Shown here one piece after another: positions 54,857 through 63,445 of a stretch of 64,000 nt of DNA. The notes under the pieces were generated by a model. That model was given only the letters and a program-made list of their open reading frames with translations. It was not told the DNA's origin and made no database searches. Location of the stretch: assembly GCA_905181625.1 (NCBI GenBank), contig CAJIYJ010000006.1, positions 1 through 64,000 on the forward strand. The letters run 5' to 3'. The translations under genes were made by a program, and so were the position numbers. How positions within the stretch are numbered: position 1 is the stretch's first letter; every line of letters starts with the position of its first letter. Origin of the DNA: an uncultured Flavobacteriaceae bacterium (GTDB lineage: Bacteria > Bacteroidota > Bacteroidia > Flavobacteriales > Flavobacteriaceae).

Positions 54857-55411
54857 ATGAACACATTTGTTAATTACATTTTAAGAACTGCTTTTCTTTT
54901 CTGTTTTTTATTTAACTATTCTCAGACAATTAACTGGATGAGTTTGGAAAAAGCAATTGAATCTCAAAAAAATAATCCAAAAAATATTTTAGTAGACGTT
55001 TACACTAACTGGTGCGGTCCATGTAAATTAATGGATAAAAACACCTTTCAAAACAAAGAAATTGCACGTTTTATAAATGAACATTATTATGCTGTTAAGT
55101 TTAATGGAGAAGGCAATGAGATAGTGAATTTTAAGGGAAGAGAATTTAGTAATATAGGATATGATGAAAGTAAATCTCAAAGAAGAAACTCCTCTCATCA
55201 GTTCACTCAATTCTTAGGCATAAGTGCCTATCCTACTACGTTGTTTTTTGATAAAGAAATGAATTTAATTACACCTGTTAGAGGTTATTTGAGACCTAAA
55301 CAAATAGAAATATATCTTCAATTATTTAAAGATGAGTTCTATAAAAATGTCAAAACTCAGAAGGAATTTGACAGTTTTGTTAAAAATTTTAAAAGTAAAT
55401 TTAATAGTTAA
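54857..55411 (+). CDS. Exported thioredoxin-fold protein
   Basis: This 184-residue protein has a Sec signal (TAFLFCFLFNYSQ) and a thioredoxin-like domain with active site NWCGPCKLMD (Cys53, Cys56), KEIARFINEHYYAVKFN and the cis-Pro loop SAYPTTLFFD. Such periplasmic thioredoxins reduce disulfides or serve cytochrome c maturation. It starts 8 nt after the POT transporter gene and ends adjacent to the convergent hemD gene. Confidence 0.87.
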   Translation: MNTFVNYILRTAFLFCFLFNYSQTINWMSLEKAIESQKNNPKNILVDVYTNWCGPCKLMDKNTFQNKEIARFINEHYYAVKFNGEGNEIVNFKGREFSNIGYDESKSQRRNSSHQFTQFLGISAYPTTLFFDKEMNLITPVRGYLRPKQIEIYLQLFKDEFYKNVKTQKEFDSFVKNFKSKFNS

Positions 55412-56158
55412 CTATTTTTTGTTAGCTGTTTCAATATAAATGTCTAAAGCTTTTGACATTGATGGAACTTTTGGAGAAGGAACAGATATGTCCACTCTTA
55501 GACCCGCTTTTTTAGCAGCTTTTACAGTTGTATTTCCGTAAACGGCAATTCTAGTATCATTTTGCTTGAATTCTGGAAAATTTGAAAACAAAGATTCTAT
55601 TCCAGATGGACTAAAAAATACTAAAATATCATAATAGACATTTTTAAGTTTAGTTAAGTCACTAATCATTGTTTTATAAAAAGTTCCTTGGACCCATTTT
55701 ACTCCGAGTTCATCTAGTCTTATTGGTATTGAAGGAGAAAGAACATCTGCACTTGGAATTAAATAGCTTTCTTCTGGATATTTTTCAATTTGAGCTGATA
55801 AATCTTCAAAAGTTCTTCCGCCAACATATATTTTTCTTTTTCTATAAACAACGTATTTCTGTAAATAAAAAGCTACAGCTTCAGATAAACAAAAATATTT
55901 TAATGCATTTGGAATTGGAAACCGCATTTCTTCAGCAATTCTAAAAAAATGATCTACAGCATTTCTACTTGTTAGAATTATTGCTGAAAATTTAGATAAA
56001 TCAATTTTTTGATGTCTTACTTCTCTTGCAGTCATTCCCTCAACATGTATAAAAGGAACAAAGTCAATTTTTACCTTTCTTTTTTTTTTTAATTGGATAT
56101 AAGGAGAGTTTTCGATTGTAGGGCTTGGTTGTGAAATTAGAATAGATTTAACTTTCAT
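55412..56158 (-). CDS. hemD: Uroporphyrinogen-III synthase
   Basis: HemD closes and rearranges hydroxymethylbilane to uroporphyrinogen III in haem synthesis. The 248-residue product from the ATG beginning MKVKSILISQPSP shows the two-domain fold and conserved spots such as AIILTSRNAVDHFF and VFFSPSGIESLF, with late TVKAAKKAGLRV. Sequence conservation in this family is weak, so the order of motifs and the DUF4271 neighbour support the call. An N-terminal extension read from 56293 lies inside the upstream gene and is rejected. The start overlaps the DUF4271 stop codon (ATGA). Confidence 0.85.
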   Translation of the reverse strand: MKVKSILISQPSPTIENSPYIQLKKKRKVKIDFVPFIHVEGMTAREVRHQKIDLSKFSAIILTSRNAVDHFFRIAEEMRFPIPNALKYFCLSEAVAFYLQKYVVYRKRKIYVGGRTFEDLSAQIEKYPEESYLIPSADVLSPSIPIRLDELGVKWVQGTFYKTMISDLTKLKNVYYDILVFFSPSGIESLFSNFPEFKQNDTRIAVYGNTTVKAAKKAGLRVDISVPSPKVPSMSKALDIYIETANKK

Positions 56159-56829
56159 AGTTTTCCAATGTTTTTTAAGAACAATACTAGTATTAGTATT
56201 GGAGCTATTTCGAACGTGCAAATATACAAAATAAAATACACAAGATGCTTGAAGCTCCTTGGTGAATATTTTTTCAGTAGGAAAGAAGAACAAAAGAACA
56301 GATATAATGAGAACAATACTAAGCTTGTAATCATTATTGAAAAATCTGAAACAGGATTAAAAATTATTATTAAAAAGTAAAAGTAAAAGTGAAGAGAAAT
56401 AAGGTTTTTAAGTCCAACTCTAAATCTATTGATTTCCTCAAAAATAATTCTGTAATTCAGTATAATTGAGAATGCTTTTTCAATTAAAAATTTTAAAACA
56501 ATATAACTGGTCATTAACAAAGAAATAATAATAAAATAATCTAGATTAAATATTTGTTGAAACTTGCCTTTAGGCACTGTACACAAGGTGATAAAAACTG
56601 AAAATAAAACAACTCTTAATAATAAAAACCACGCATTTCCAAAACTAAATATATTAATTGTATGTCCAGATTTGTAAATAAAATATCTATGAATATCCCA
56701 GAATTTTATTAAATATTGAAATTTTTCTCCACATGCATGCCTTGCCATAATAATTAATAATGCACATACTATTAATAGAAACTTAATCCAATCATCTGTA
56801 AAAATTGTTTTTAGAACGACTTCATTCAT
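56155..56829 (-). CDS. DUF4271 membrane protein
   Basis: This 224-residue protein has about six hydrophobic segments and a cytoplasmic-looking loop near residues 40-60 (HRYFIYKSGHTINIFSFG). It matches DUF4271 proteins, which are restricted to Bacteroidota and regularly sit upstream of hemD. The function is unknown. It overlaps hemD by 4 nt and is therefore translationally coupled to it. Confidence 0.8.
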   Translation of the reverse strand: MNEVVLKTIFTDDWIKFLLIVCALLIIMARHACGEKFQYLIKFWDIHRYFIYKSGHTINIFSFGNAWFLLLRVVLFSVFITLCTVPKGKFQQIFNLDYFIIISLLMTSYIVLKFLIEKAFSIILNYRIIFEEINRFRVGLKNLISLHFYFYFLIIIFNPVSDFSIMITSLVLFSLYLFFCSSFLLKKYSPRSFKHLVYFILYICTFEIAPILILVLFLKNIGKL

Positions 56830-56891
56830 GTTTCAAAATTACTATTATTTTATTCGATTAATTTCAAAATTATTTTTAGAACTTAAATCAG

Positions 56892-56899
56892 TATTTTTG
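56892..56899 (+). promoter_or_regulatory. -7 box upstream of the mannosyltransferase gene
   Basis: TATTTTTG fits TAnnTTTG and ends 14 nt before the ATG. No clear -33 box is seen. Confidence 0.4.
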
Positions 56900-56913
56900 T
56901 AAAAAATATTTAA

Positions 56914-57645
56914 ATGTCTAAAGCACTTGTAATTATTCCGACCTATAATGAGCTGGATAATATTTCAATAGTTTTAGATCATGTTTTGTCCCTTTCTAAT
57001 TTTTTTGATATTTTGGTTGTTGACGATAATTCTCCTGATGGAACAAGTAATGTAGTGAATGATTATATAGATAAATTCAATGAGAGGGTGTTCCTTCTTT
57101 CTAGAAAATCAAAAGAAGGTCTTGGAAAGGCTTATACAGAAGGTTTCTTATGGGGATTAAAAAAAAATTATAATTTTATTTTTGAGATGGATGCGGATTT
57201 ATCTCATGATCCAAATGATTTAGTCAGGATGCTTCAAGTACTTGAAATGCCAAACTGTGACGTCGTAGTTGGATCTAGATATATTAATGGAATAAATGTT
57301 GTTAATTGGCCCTTAAGCAGAATAATTCTTTCATACTTTGCATCAATATATTCGAGAGTTGTAACTGGCCTTCCGGTAAAAGATGCTACATCTGGATTTG
57401 TAGGATATAAAAATGTAGTTTTAAGAAAAATTAATTTAAAAACTTTACTTTTTAATGGGTATGCTTTTCAAATTGAATTAAAATTCAAGGCATATAAAAA
57501 TGGATTTAAAATATTAGAAATACCTATAATTTTCAAAGATAGAGAACGCGGAGAGTCTAAAATGAATGGAGATATAATTTATGAAGCAGTTTTTGGATTA
57601 ATAAAAATGAAATTTTACAGTTTTTTTTATAATATTAATAAATAA
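56914..57645 (+). CDS. Polyprenol-phosphate mannosyltransferase (DPM1-like GT2)
   Basis: This 243-residue GT2 enzyme transfers mannose from GDP-mannose to a polyprenyl phosphate. Motifs: VIIPTYNELDNI, VVDDNSPDGTS, FEMDADLSHDPNDL (DXD), VVGSRYINGI, and RERGESKMNG near the C-terminus. There is no C-terminal membrane domain, as in the short soluble forms. The gene heads a plus-strand set with pyrC and a DUF4296 lipoprotein (2-nt gap to pyrC). A sugar other than mannose is possible. Confidence 0.88.
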   Translation: MSKALVIIPTYNELDNISIVLDHVLSLSNFFDILVVDDNSPDGTSNVVNDYIDKFNERVFLLSRKSKEGLGKAYTEGFLWGLKKNYNFIFEMDADLSHDPNDLVRMLQVLEMPNCDVVVGSRYINGINVVNWPLSRIILSYFASIYSRVVTGLPVKDATSGFVGYKNVVLRKINLKTLLFNGYAFQIELKFKAYKNGFKILEIPIIFKDRERGESKMNGDIIYEAVFGLIKMKFYSFFYNINK

Positions 57646-57647
57646 TC

Positions 57648-58985
57648 ATGTTTAAAATTTTAATTAAAAATGCTAAAATTATTAATGAAGGAAAGATTTT
57701 CGAATCTGATCTTTTAATTAAAAATGATATAATTTTTAAGATATGTAAAAACATAAAAGCAGATCATGATTGCAAGGTTATAGATGCAAAAGGTAAAATT
57801 TTAATTCCAGGCGTAATAGATGATCAAGTACACTTTAGAGAGCCTGGATTAACGCATAAAGCAACAATAAACTCAGAGTCAAAAGCTGCTATTGCTGGAG
57901 GGATAACGTCTTATATAGAAATGCCTAATACAATCCCGCAAACAACAACCTTATTAGAATTAAATAATAAATTTAAAATAGCTGAAAGAAATTCTCATGC
58001 GAATTATTCTTTTATGTTTGGAGGAACAAACGAAAACATAGAGGAAATTAAAAATATTGACTCTAAAAAAGTAGCAGGTTTAAAATTATTTTTAGGATCA
58101 TCCACAGGAAATATGTTAGTTGATGAAGAATCTGTTTTAAAAAATATTTTTTTAAATACAGATTTATTAATTTCTGTTCATAGTGAAGATGAGAATATTA
58201 TAAACGAGAATATCAATAAATATAAATCTAAATACGGGCCCAATATCCCTTTTGAATTACATCCGATTATAAGGTCTGAAAAGGCCTGCTTAAAATCTAC
58301 GAAAAGAATTATAAAATTAGCTAAAGAAACTGGAGCAAGACTACATGTTTTTCATTTGTCTACAGAAAGTGAATCATTGCTTTTTGAAAATAATATTCCT
58401 CTAAAAGATAAAAAAATAACATCTGAAGTGTGTGTTCATCATTTATGGTTTTCTGATGAAGATTATAAAGAAAAACAATCTTATATAAAATGGAATCCAG
58501 CAATTAAAACAAAACAAGATAGACATGCTTTATGGAAGGCTTTAAATAATGACAGAATTGATGTTGTAGCAAGTGATCACGCCCCTCATACAATTGAAGA
58601 AAAATCAAATAGTTACTTAGAGTGTCCTTCAGGCGGCCCTCTTGTTCAACATGCTTTAGTGTCTATGATCGAACATCATTTAAATAATAAAATTACTTTA
58701 GAAAAAATTGTCACTAAAATGTGTCACAATCCGGCTGATCTTTTTCAAATTTCAAATCGTGGTTTTATTAGGGAAGGTTATTATGCTGATTTAGTGCTGA
58801 TTGATTTGGAGAAACCATGGACAGTTAACAAAAAAAATATTTTATATAAATGTAACTGGTCTCCTTTTGAGGGGGTGGAGTTTAACTCAAGTATAAGTAA
58901 AACTTTTGTTAATGGAAAATTAGTTTATGATGAGGGCATATTTGACAAAAAATTGCATGGAAAAGAATTAACTTTTAATAGATGA
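57648..58985 (+). CDS. pyrC: Dihydroorotase
   Basis: This 445-residue amidohydrolase closes carbamoyl-aspartate to dihydroorotate in pyrimidine synthesis. Motifs include the N-terminal IPGVIDDQVHFREPG, AGLKLFLGSSTG with the carboxylated Lys, SVHSEDE, LHVFHLST and VASDHAPHT. The usual HxH metal pair reads Gln60-Val-His62, a change I remember in other Bacteroidota dihydroorotases. It sits between the mannosyltransferase gene and a DUF4296 lipoprotein gene, which it overlaps by 4 nt (ATGA). Confidence 0.88.
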   Translation: MFKILIKNAKIINEGKIFESDLLIKNDIIFKICKNIKADHDCKVIDAKGKILIPGVIDDQVHFREPGLTHKATINSESKAAIAGGITSYIEMPNTIPQTTTLLELNNKFKIAERNSHANYSFMFGGTNENIEEIKNIDSKKVAGLKLFLGSSTGNMLVDEESVLKNIFLNTDLLISVHSEDENIINENINKYKSKYGPNIPFELHPIIRSEKACLKSTKRIIKLAKETGARLHVFHLSTESESLLFENNIPLKDKKITSEVCVHHLWFSDEDYKEKQSYIKWNPAIKTKQDRHALWKALNNDRIDVVASDHAPHTIEEKSNSYLECPSGGPLVQHALVSMIEHHLNNKITLEKIVTKMCHNPADLFQISNRGFIREGYYADLVLIDLEKPWTVNKKNILYKCNWSPFEGVEFNSSISKTFVNGKLVYDEGIFDKKLHGKELTFNR

Positions 58986-59350
58986 AAAAAATTATAATTT
59001 TGCTGATTTTAATTGTTGCTTGTTCAGGTGATGATAATTCTAAGCCGATTGATTTAATGTCAGAAAATGAAATGGTTGATTTTTTATTTGATGTAAATGT
59101 AATTAATTCTAGTAGAGCTTATAACAACAGATCGGATCTTAATTATTATAATATTAATGATTCTTTACTCTTTAATAAACATGAAATAGATTGTTTGAAA
59201 TTTGTTAATAGCAATTTCTATTACTCATCAAATCCTAAACAGTATTTAAAAATCTATTCTAAGCTAGATTTTAGATTAAATCAACTGAAAGATTCATTAA
59301 CAAATGAATTAAATATATTAACCATTAAAAGAAAAGATGCTTTTAATTAG
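58982..59350 (+). CDS. DUF4296 lipoprotein
   Basis: This 122-residue small lipoprotein (LIVAC) has the DUF4296 pattern: a short hydrophobic signal, then a helical region MSENEMVDFLFDVNVINSSRA and FVNSNFYYSSNPKQYLKIYSKLDFRL. The family is confined to Bacteroidota and typically follows pyrC or lies near it. Function is unknown. It overlaps pyrC by 4 nt, and its stop overlaps the stop of the convergent epimerase gene. Confidence 0.85.
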   Translation: MKKIIILLILIVACSGDDNSKPIDLMSENEMVDFLFDVNVINSSRAYNNRSDLNYYNINDSLLFNKHEIDCLKFVNSNFYYSSNPKQYLKIYSKLDFRLNQLKDSLTNELNILTIKRKDAFN

Positions 59351-60339
59351 TTTTTAAAATTCACACAAGTTTCTTCAATTGCTTTTTCAACACTTTTAAA
59401 AGAATAATTTAATTCAGACTTTATTTTTGCATTAGAATATTTGTTTTTTGATTGGCTTGAGTTTATGGAAGCTAGGCTTAACTTTCTTCTTCTTTTATTA
59501 AACCAACTATTCAAAATATCAAAAATTAATGCTAACATCATTAAATTTTTTCCTGCTTTTTTTGTTGGAGGTTTTAGGTCTAAATTAGAACTGACTTTTG
59601 TTATAAAATCTTTGTAAGACCAATTTTCGGCTACTAATATGAATCGTTTTGAAAAAATATTATTGGACATTAATTCATGCATTATGTTAACTACGTCTTC
59701 TACACAAATAAATCCTGTAGAGCCAGGTGGATAATATTTCATTCCTCTGCTTATTTGAGTGATAAATGCCCCACTTCCACGCTTCCAAAAACCACTTCCA
59801 ACAATAACACCAGGGTTTACAATAACAGCATTTAAACCTTCATAAATTCCTCTCCAAACTTCCATCTCTGCATTATATTTGGTTTGAGAATATGGATTTG
59901 AATTTTCTCTCCATTCACAATCTTCATTAATAACTTTGTTTGTTTTTTCCCCAATTGCTGCAATAGAACTTACGTAGCAAAGTTTCTCTATTTTATGATC
60001 TAATGAACAATTAATTATGTTAGCTGTTCCTTCAACATTAATCTTTTTAAGTGAACTTAAATCTTTTGAATCAAAAGAGATAAATGCAGCACAATGATAA
60101 ACCTCTGTAACATCTTTAAAAGCTTCTGAAAGACTTTCAGTATCATTAATATCTCCTTCAACCCATTGAATTTTTTGAAACAATTCTTCAAAACTATCTG
60201 AATGATAAGAAAATACTTTTTTAACTACATCAATTTTACTGTTTTTTCTATGAAGAGCTTTTATTTTTTTATTTTTATTAACTAATAAATACAGTAAATG
60301 ACACCCTACTAAACCTGTTCCACCTGTGACTAAAATCAT
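59347..60339 (-). CDS. NAD-dependent epimerase/dehydratase family protein
   Basis: This 330-residue extended short-chain dehydrogenase has a nucleotide motif TGGTGLVG and catalytic Tyr-Lys in NPYSQTKYNAE, with a Ser in YVSSIAAIGE. It looks like the hopanoid/dihydroflavonol-reductase type (VYHCAA, NVEGTANII, VNPGVIVG). It is adjacent to DUF4296/pyrC and divergent from tyrS, a grouping I associate with flavobacterial genomes. Substrate unknown. Confidence 0.87.
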   Translation of the reverse strand: MILVTGGTGLVGCHLLYLLVNKNKKIKALHRKNSKIDVVKKVFSYHSDSFEELFQKIQWVEGDINDTESLSEAFKDVTEVYHCAAFISFDSKDLSSLKKINVEGTANIINCSLDHKIEKLCYVSSIAAIGEKTNKVINEDCEWRENSNPYSQTKYNAEMEVWRGIYEGLNAVIVNPGVIVGSGFWKRGSGAFITQISRGMKYYPPGSTGFICVEDVVNIMHELMSNNIFSKRFILVAENWSYKDFITKVSSNLDLKPPTKKAGKNLMMLALIFDILNSWFNKRRRKLSLASINSSQSKNKYSNAKIKSELNYSFKSVEKAIEETCVNFKN

Positions 60340-60391
60340 AAATCTAAATTACTATTTATTGTTTAACTTTTTTTCTTTAATATAAGAGATA

Positions 60392-60399
60392 TATATTTG
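60392..60399 (+). promoter_or_regulatory. -7 box of tyrS
   Basis: TATATTTG is a perfect TAnnTTTG box with a poor TTTT 20 nt upstream. Transcription would start near 60405, only 9 nt before the GTG start codon. Confidence 0.55.
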
Positions 60400-60413
60400 T
60401 AAAAAATAAAATC

Positions 60414-61706
60414 GTGATCAATAACTTTGTAAATGAATTAAGGTGGAGGGGAATGCTTCAGGATATCGTTCCAGGTTGTGAAGAGAAATTACTAGAAAGC
60501 TCTTGCAATGGTTATATTGGTTTTGATCCTACGGCTGATTCTTTACATATTGGAAGTTTGGTTCAAATATTAATTTTAATGCATTTCCAAAATTGTGGGC
60601 ATAAACCAATTGTATTAATTGGAGGTGCTACAGGAATGATTGGTGATCCGTCTGGAAAATCTGCTGAGAGAAACTTGTTAAGTAAAAAAGATTTAAACAA
60701 TAATATAAAAGGAATTCAAGCTCAGCTTTCTAAATTTCTAAATTTTAATTCAAACGAAAAAAATTCTGCAATAATATGTAATAATAATGACTGGTTTAAG
60801 AGTATCAATCTGATAGATTTCATAAGAGATGCTGGAAAACATTTAACAGTAAATTACATGACTGCTAAAGATTCTGTAAAGAAAAGATTGTCAAGTGATT
60901 CTAAAGAAGGTATGTCCTTTACTGAATTCACATATCAACTTATTCAAGCGTATGACTTCTATCATTTATTCACAGAAAAAAACTGTAATATTCAAATGGG
61001 GGGCAGTGATCAATGGGGTAATATCACCAGCGGATCCGAATTGATCAGAAAAAAGACAGGTAATAAGGTTTTTGCTTTAACGTGTCCTTTGATTACTAAA
61101 ACAGACGGGACTAAATTTGGCAAAACCGAAGATGGAAATGTTTGGTTGGATAGAAAAAGAACTTCTCCTTATAAGTTTTATCAATACTGGCTTAATATTT
61201 CTGATGAAGATGCAATTAGATATGTTAAAATTTTTACTTTTTATAATGAAATTGAAATAAATAAATTTATTGAAACTCATAAAGAAGAACCACACTTAAG
61301 GTCATTGCAAAAAGTTATTGCTAACTATCTTACAGAATTAGTTCATTCAAAAGAAGATTTAGAAAAAGTTAAAGTAGCTTCAAATATTTTATTTGGCAAG
61401 TCTACATCTGAAGATTTAAGTCAATTGGATGAAGAAACTTTTTTAAGTGTATTTGATGGAGTTCCTAAAGCTAATTTAAAACTTGACTACTTAAAAAATA
61501 ATCCCCATATTCATGAACTGCTTTCAGAAGTAGGTTTTTTGTCATCTAAATCTGAAATCAATAGGGCGATTAAAGAAAACTCTATTTCTATTAATAAAGA
61601 AAAAATTGATAGTTCATATGTTTTTTTAAAAAATAATTTGGTTTGCGGTAAATATTTTTTGGCACAAAGAGGTAAAAAGAATTACTTCTTAATATCTTTT
61701 AGTTAA
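60414..61706 (+). CDS. tyrS: Tyrosyl-tRNA synthetase
   Basis: This 430-residue class I synthetase has the HIGH-like LHIGSL, KMSKS-like KFGKTEDGN, the tyrosine site YDFYHLF and QMGGSDQWGNI, and a C-terminal S4-like domain (EINRAIKENSISINKEKI). The start is GTG, in line with the conserved N-terminal FVNELRWRGMLQDI. It is convergent with the LuxE-type gene and their 3' ends overlap by 8 nt. Confidence 0.96.
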   Translation: MINNFVNELRWRGMLQDIVPGCEEKLLESSCNGYIGFDPTADSLHIGSLVQILILMHFQNCGHKPIVLIGGATGMIGDPSGKSAERNLLSKKDLNNNIKGIQAQLSKFLNFNSNEKNSAIICNNNDWFKSINLIDFIRDAGKHLTVNYMTAKDSVKKRLSSDSKEGMSFTEFTYQLIQAYDFYHLFTEKNCNIQMGGSDQWGNITSGSELIRKKTGNKVFALTCPLITKTDGTKFGKTEDGNVWLDRKRTSPYKFYQYWLNISDEDAIRYVKIFTFYNEIEINKFIETHKEEPHLRSLQKVIANYLTELVHSKEDLEKVKVASNILFGKSTSEDLSQLDEETFLSVFDGVPKANLKLDYLKNNPHIHELLSEVGFLSSKSEINRAIKENSISINKEKIDSSYVFLKNNLVCGKYFLAQRGKKNYFLISFS

Positions 61707-62661
61707 ACATAAGGTTACACCCTCTTATATCAGATTCGCTTAATCTTCCGCTAATTTTATATTCAGAATCATTAAAGACTTCTCCTATGTCATCCGAAGA
61801 TATAAAAGCACATGAATCAGCATTGGCTAAGTCTATAAAATTGATTGCTCCTTTTCCTTTTAATGAAACTGAAAGAGGGTTGTTAATATCTCTAACTAAT
61901 ACTTTCATCCAAGGTGGATTTTTAAAAACCCCATCTTGAGACGAATAGGCCTGAGAAAACAATTCCGTCATACCATATTCAGAATGGATGTTTTTAACGT
62001 TAAACCCCACAGATAATTTAGAATGCAGTTCTTCTCTTGTTATTTCTTTTCTTCTGCCTTTCATACCGCCCGTTTCTATGACAATAAAACCATTTATGTC
62101 TGTGGGAAATTTTTCTACAAAATCAATTAAAGCATAGCTAACTCCAAACAAAATTGTTTTTTTATTTTCTTTTTTTAATTTAATTAAGGTGTTATGAAGT
62201 TTTTTATAATTTTGTAAGTAGAATTCGCTTTCTTGATATTCAGATTGCTTAATGAAATCAGTAACCATATATATTAATGAGGAATTTTTTTGTTCTAAAT
62301 ACGAAGGCAAAAGTCCTAAGAACACAAAATTTTTAATTGGTCCATAAAAAAACTCAAAACATTTCCTAAAACTATGTTCGTATAAGTTAATGTCACTAAC
62401 ATAGTTAGTACTTCTAGCTCCTGATGTTCCGCTACTTTTAAATAAGTGAGAGATGATTTTGTTATTTGAAGTAATTTTATGAGTTTTAAAAAACTGAATT
62501 GGGAGGTAAGGAATATGACTAAGTTCTTTTATTTGATTTGGCTGTATTTTCAATAACTTACAGTATTTATTATATATAGAATTGTTATTATACTGTTCGT
62601 TAAATAAAGTAATAGCTTTATTTTTAAAATCTAATGGAGAAGAAATTTCAAGTGAATTCAA
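61699..62661 (-). CDS. LuxE/acyl-protein synthetase-type acyltransferase
   Basis: This 320-residue protein of the LuxE (acyl-protein synthetase)/PaaK-like family has YLPIQFFKTHKI, HLFKSSGTSGARSTNYVSD (adenylate-forming loop), FGVSYALIDF, IETGGMKGRRKE and NIHSEYGMTELFSQAYS. The start codon is TTG, because the next ATG lies well inside the conserved region. Members activate acyl groups for transfer; in flavobacteria they occur in surface polysaccharide or amino-acid modification contexts. Its partner is not visible here. Confidence 0.8.
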   Translation of the reverse strand: MNSLEISSPLDFKNKAITLFNEQYNNNSIYNKYCKLLKIQPNQIKELSHIPYLPIQFFKTHKITSNNKIISHLFKSSGTSGARSTNYVSDINLYEHSFRKCFEFFYGPIKNFVFLGLLPSYLEQKNSSLIYMVTDFIKQSEYQESEFYLQNYKKLHNTLIKLKKENKKTILFGVSYALIDFVEKFPTDINGFIVIETGGMKGRRKEITREELHSKLSVGFNVKNIHSEYGMTELFSQAYSSQDGVFKNPPWMKVLVRDINNPLSVSLKGKGAINFIDLANADSCAFISSDDIGEVFNDSEYKISGRLSESDIRGCNLMFN

Positions 62662-62740
62662 TTTTTTTCAACTTTAATTATTAACTTTTTTGGTTATGTT
62701 AAATTATGGTTAATTATAACTAATAAAATCGAATAAACAT

Positions 62741-62748
62741 TAAATTTG
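62741..62748 (+). promoter_or_regulatory. -7 box of the response regulator gene
   Basis: TAAATTTG fits TAnnTTTG and lies 12 nt before the ATG. No convincing -33 box is seen. Confidence 0.4.
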
Positions 62749-62760
62749 AAAAAAAATTAA

Positions 62761-63441
62761 ATGGAAAAAATTCCTAAAATTCTTGTTGTTGATGATGATC
62801 CAGATATTGTTGAAATTCTAAGATACAATCTCTCTCTAGCTGGTTACGATGTTAAAAGTGCGATTAATGGAAAAGAAGCAATAAAAAAAGCTAAATTATT
62901 TATTCCAGAAATAATATTGTTAGACATAATGATGCCTGAAATGGATGGTATTAAAGCATGTTCTCAATTAAAAGAAATATCATCTTTGAGTAATACAATT
63001 ATCATCTTTTTAAGTGCAAGAAATGAAGATTTTACTCAAATTGCAGCATTTGATGCTGGGGGAGATGATTATGTATCCAAACCAGTAAAACCTAAAATTC
63101 TTTTAAAAAAAATAAATTCGATTTTAAAAAGACTGAGATTAAGTAACACAGAAAATCATGTTATAGACTTAGGTGAGATAATTATAAATAGAAATACTTA
63201 TTCTGTAACTCATAATGAAAAAGTTTTAACACTTCCCAGAAAAGAATTTGAATTATTTTATTTATTAGCCTCAAAACCAGGAAATGTATTTACTAGAGAT
63301 GAAATAATGGGAAAAGTTTGGGGTTCTGAGATTATAGTTGGAGATAGAACAATTGACGTGCATATTAGAAAATTAAGAGAAAAAATCGGAGATTCGTATT
63401 TTAAAACAATTAAAGGAGTGGGCTATAAGTTTACTCAATAA
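62761..63441 (+). CDS. OmpR/PhoB-family response regulator
   Basis: This 226-residue two-domain regulator has a receiver domain with the acidic pair (VVDDDPD), phosphoacceptor Asp55 in LLDIMMPEMDG, the switch Ser in FLSARNED and Lys in DYVSKPVKP. The winged-helix DNA-binding domain follows, with LTLPRKEFELFYLLASKPG, FTRDEIMGKVWG and DRTIDVHIRKLREKIG. The resemblance to PhoB-like regulators and the following histidine kinase 4 nt downstream suggest a phosphate or stress response pair, but the signal cannot be read from sequence. Confidence 0.93.
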   Translation: MEKIPKILVVDDDPDIVEILRYNLSLAGYDVKSAINGKEAIKKAKLFIPEIILLDIMMPEMDGIKACSQLKEISSLSNTIIIFLSARNEDFTQIAAFDAGGDDYVSKPVKPKILLKKINSILKRLRLSNTENHVIDLGEIIINRNTYSVTHNEKVLTLPRKEFELFYLLASKPGNVFTRDEIMGKVWGSEIIVGDRTIDVHIRKLREKIGDSYFKTIKGVGYKFTQ

Positions 63442-63445
63442 TCTT

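Noticed and set aside
56159-56293. Longer start for hemD
   Set aside because: The extra 45 residues lie within the DUF4271 coding sequence and do not resemble HemD; the ATGA overlap is the natural start.
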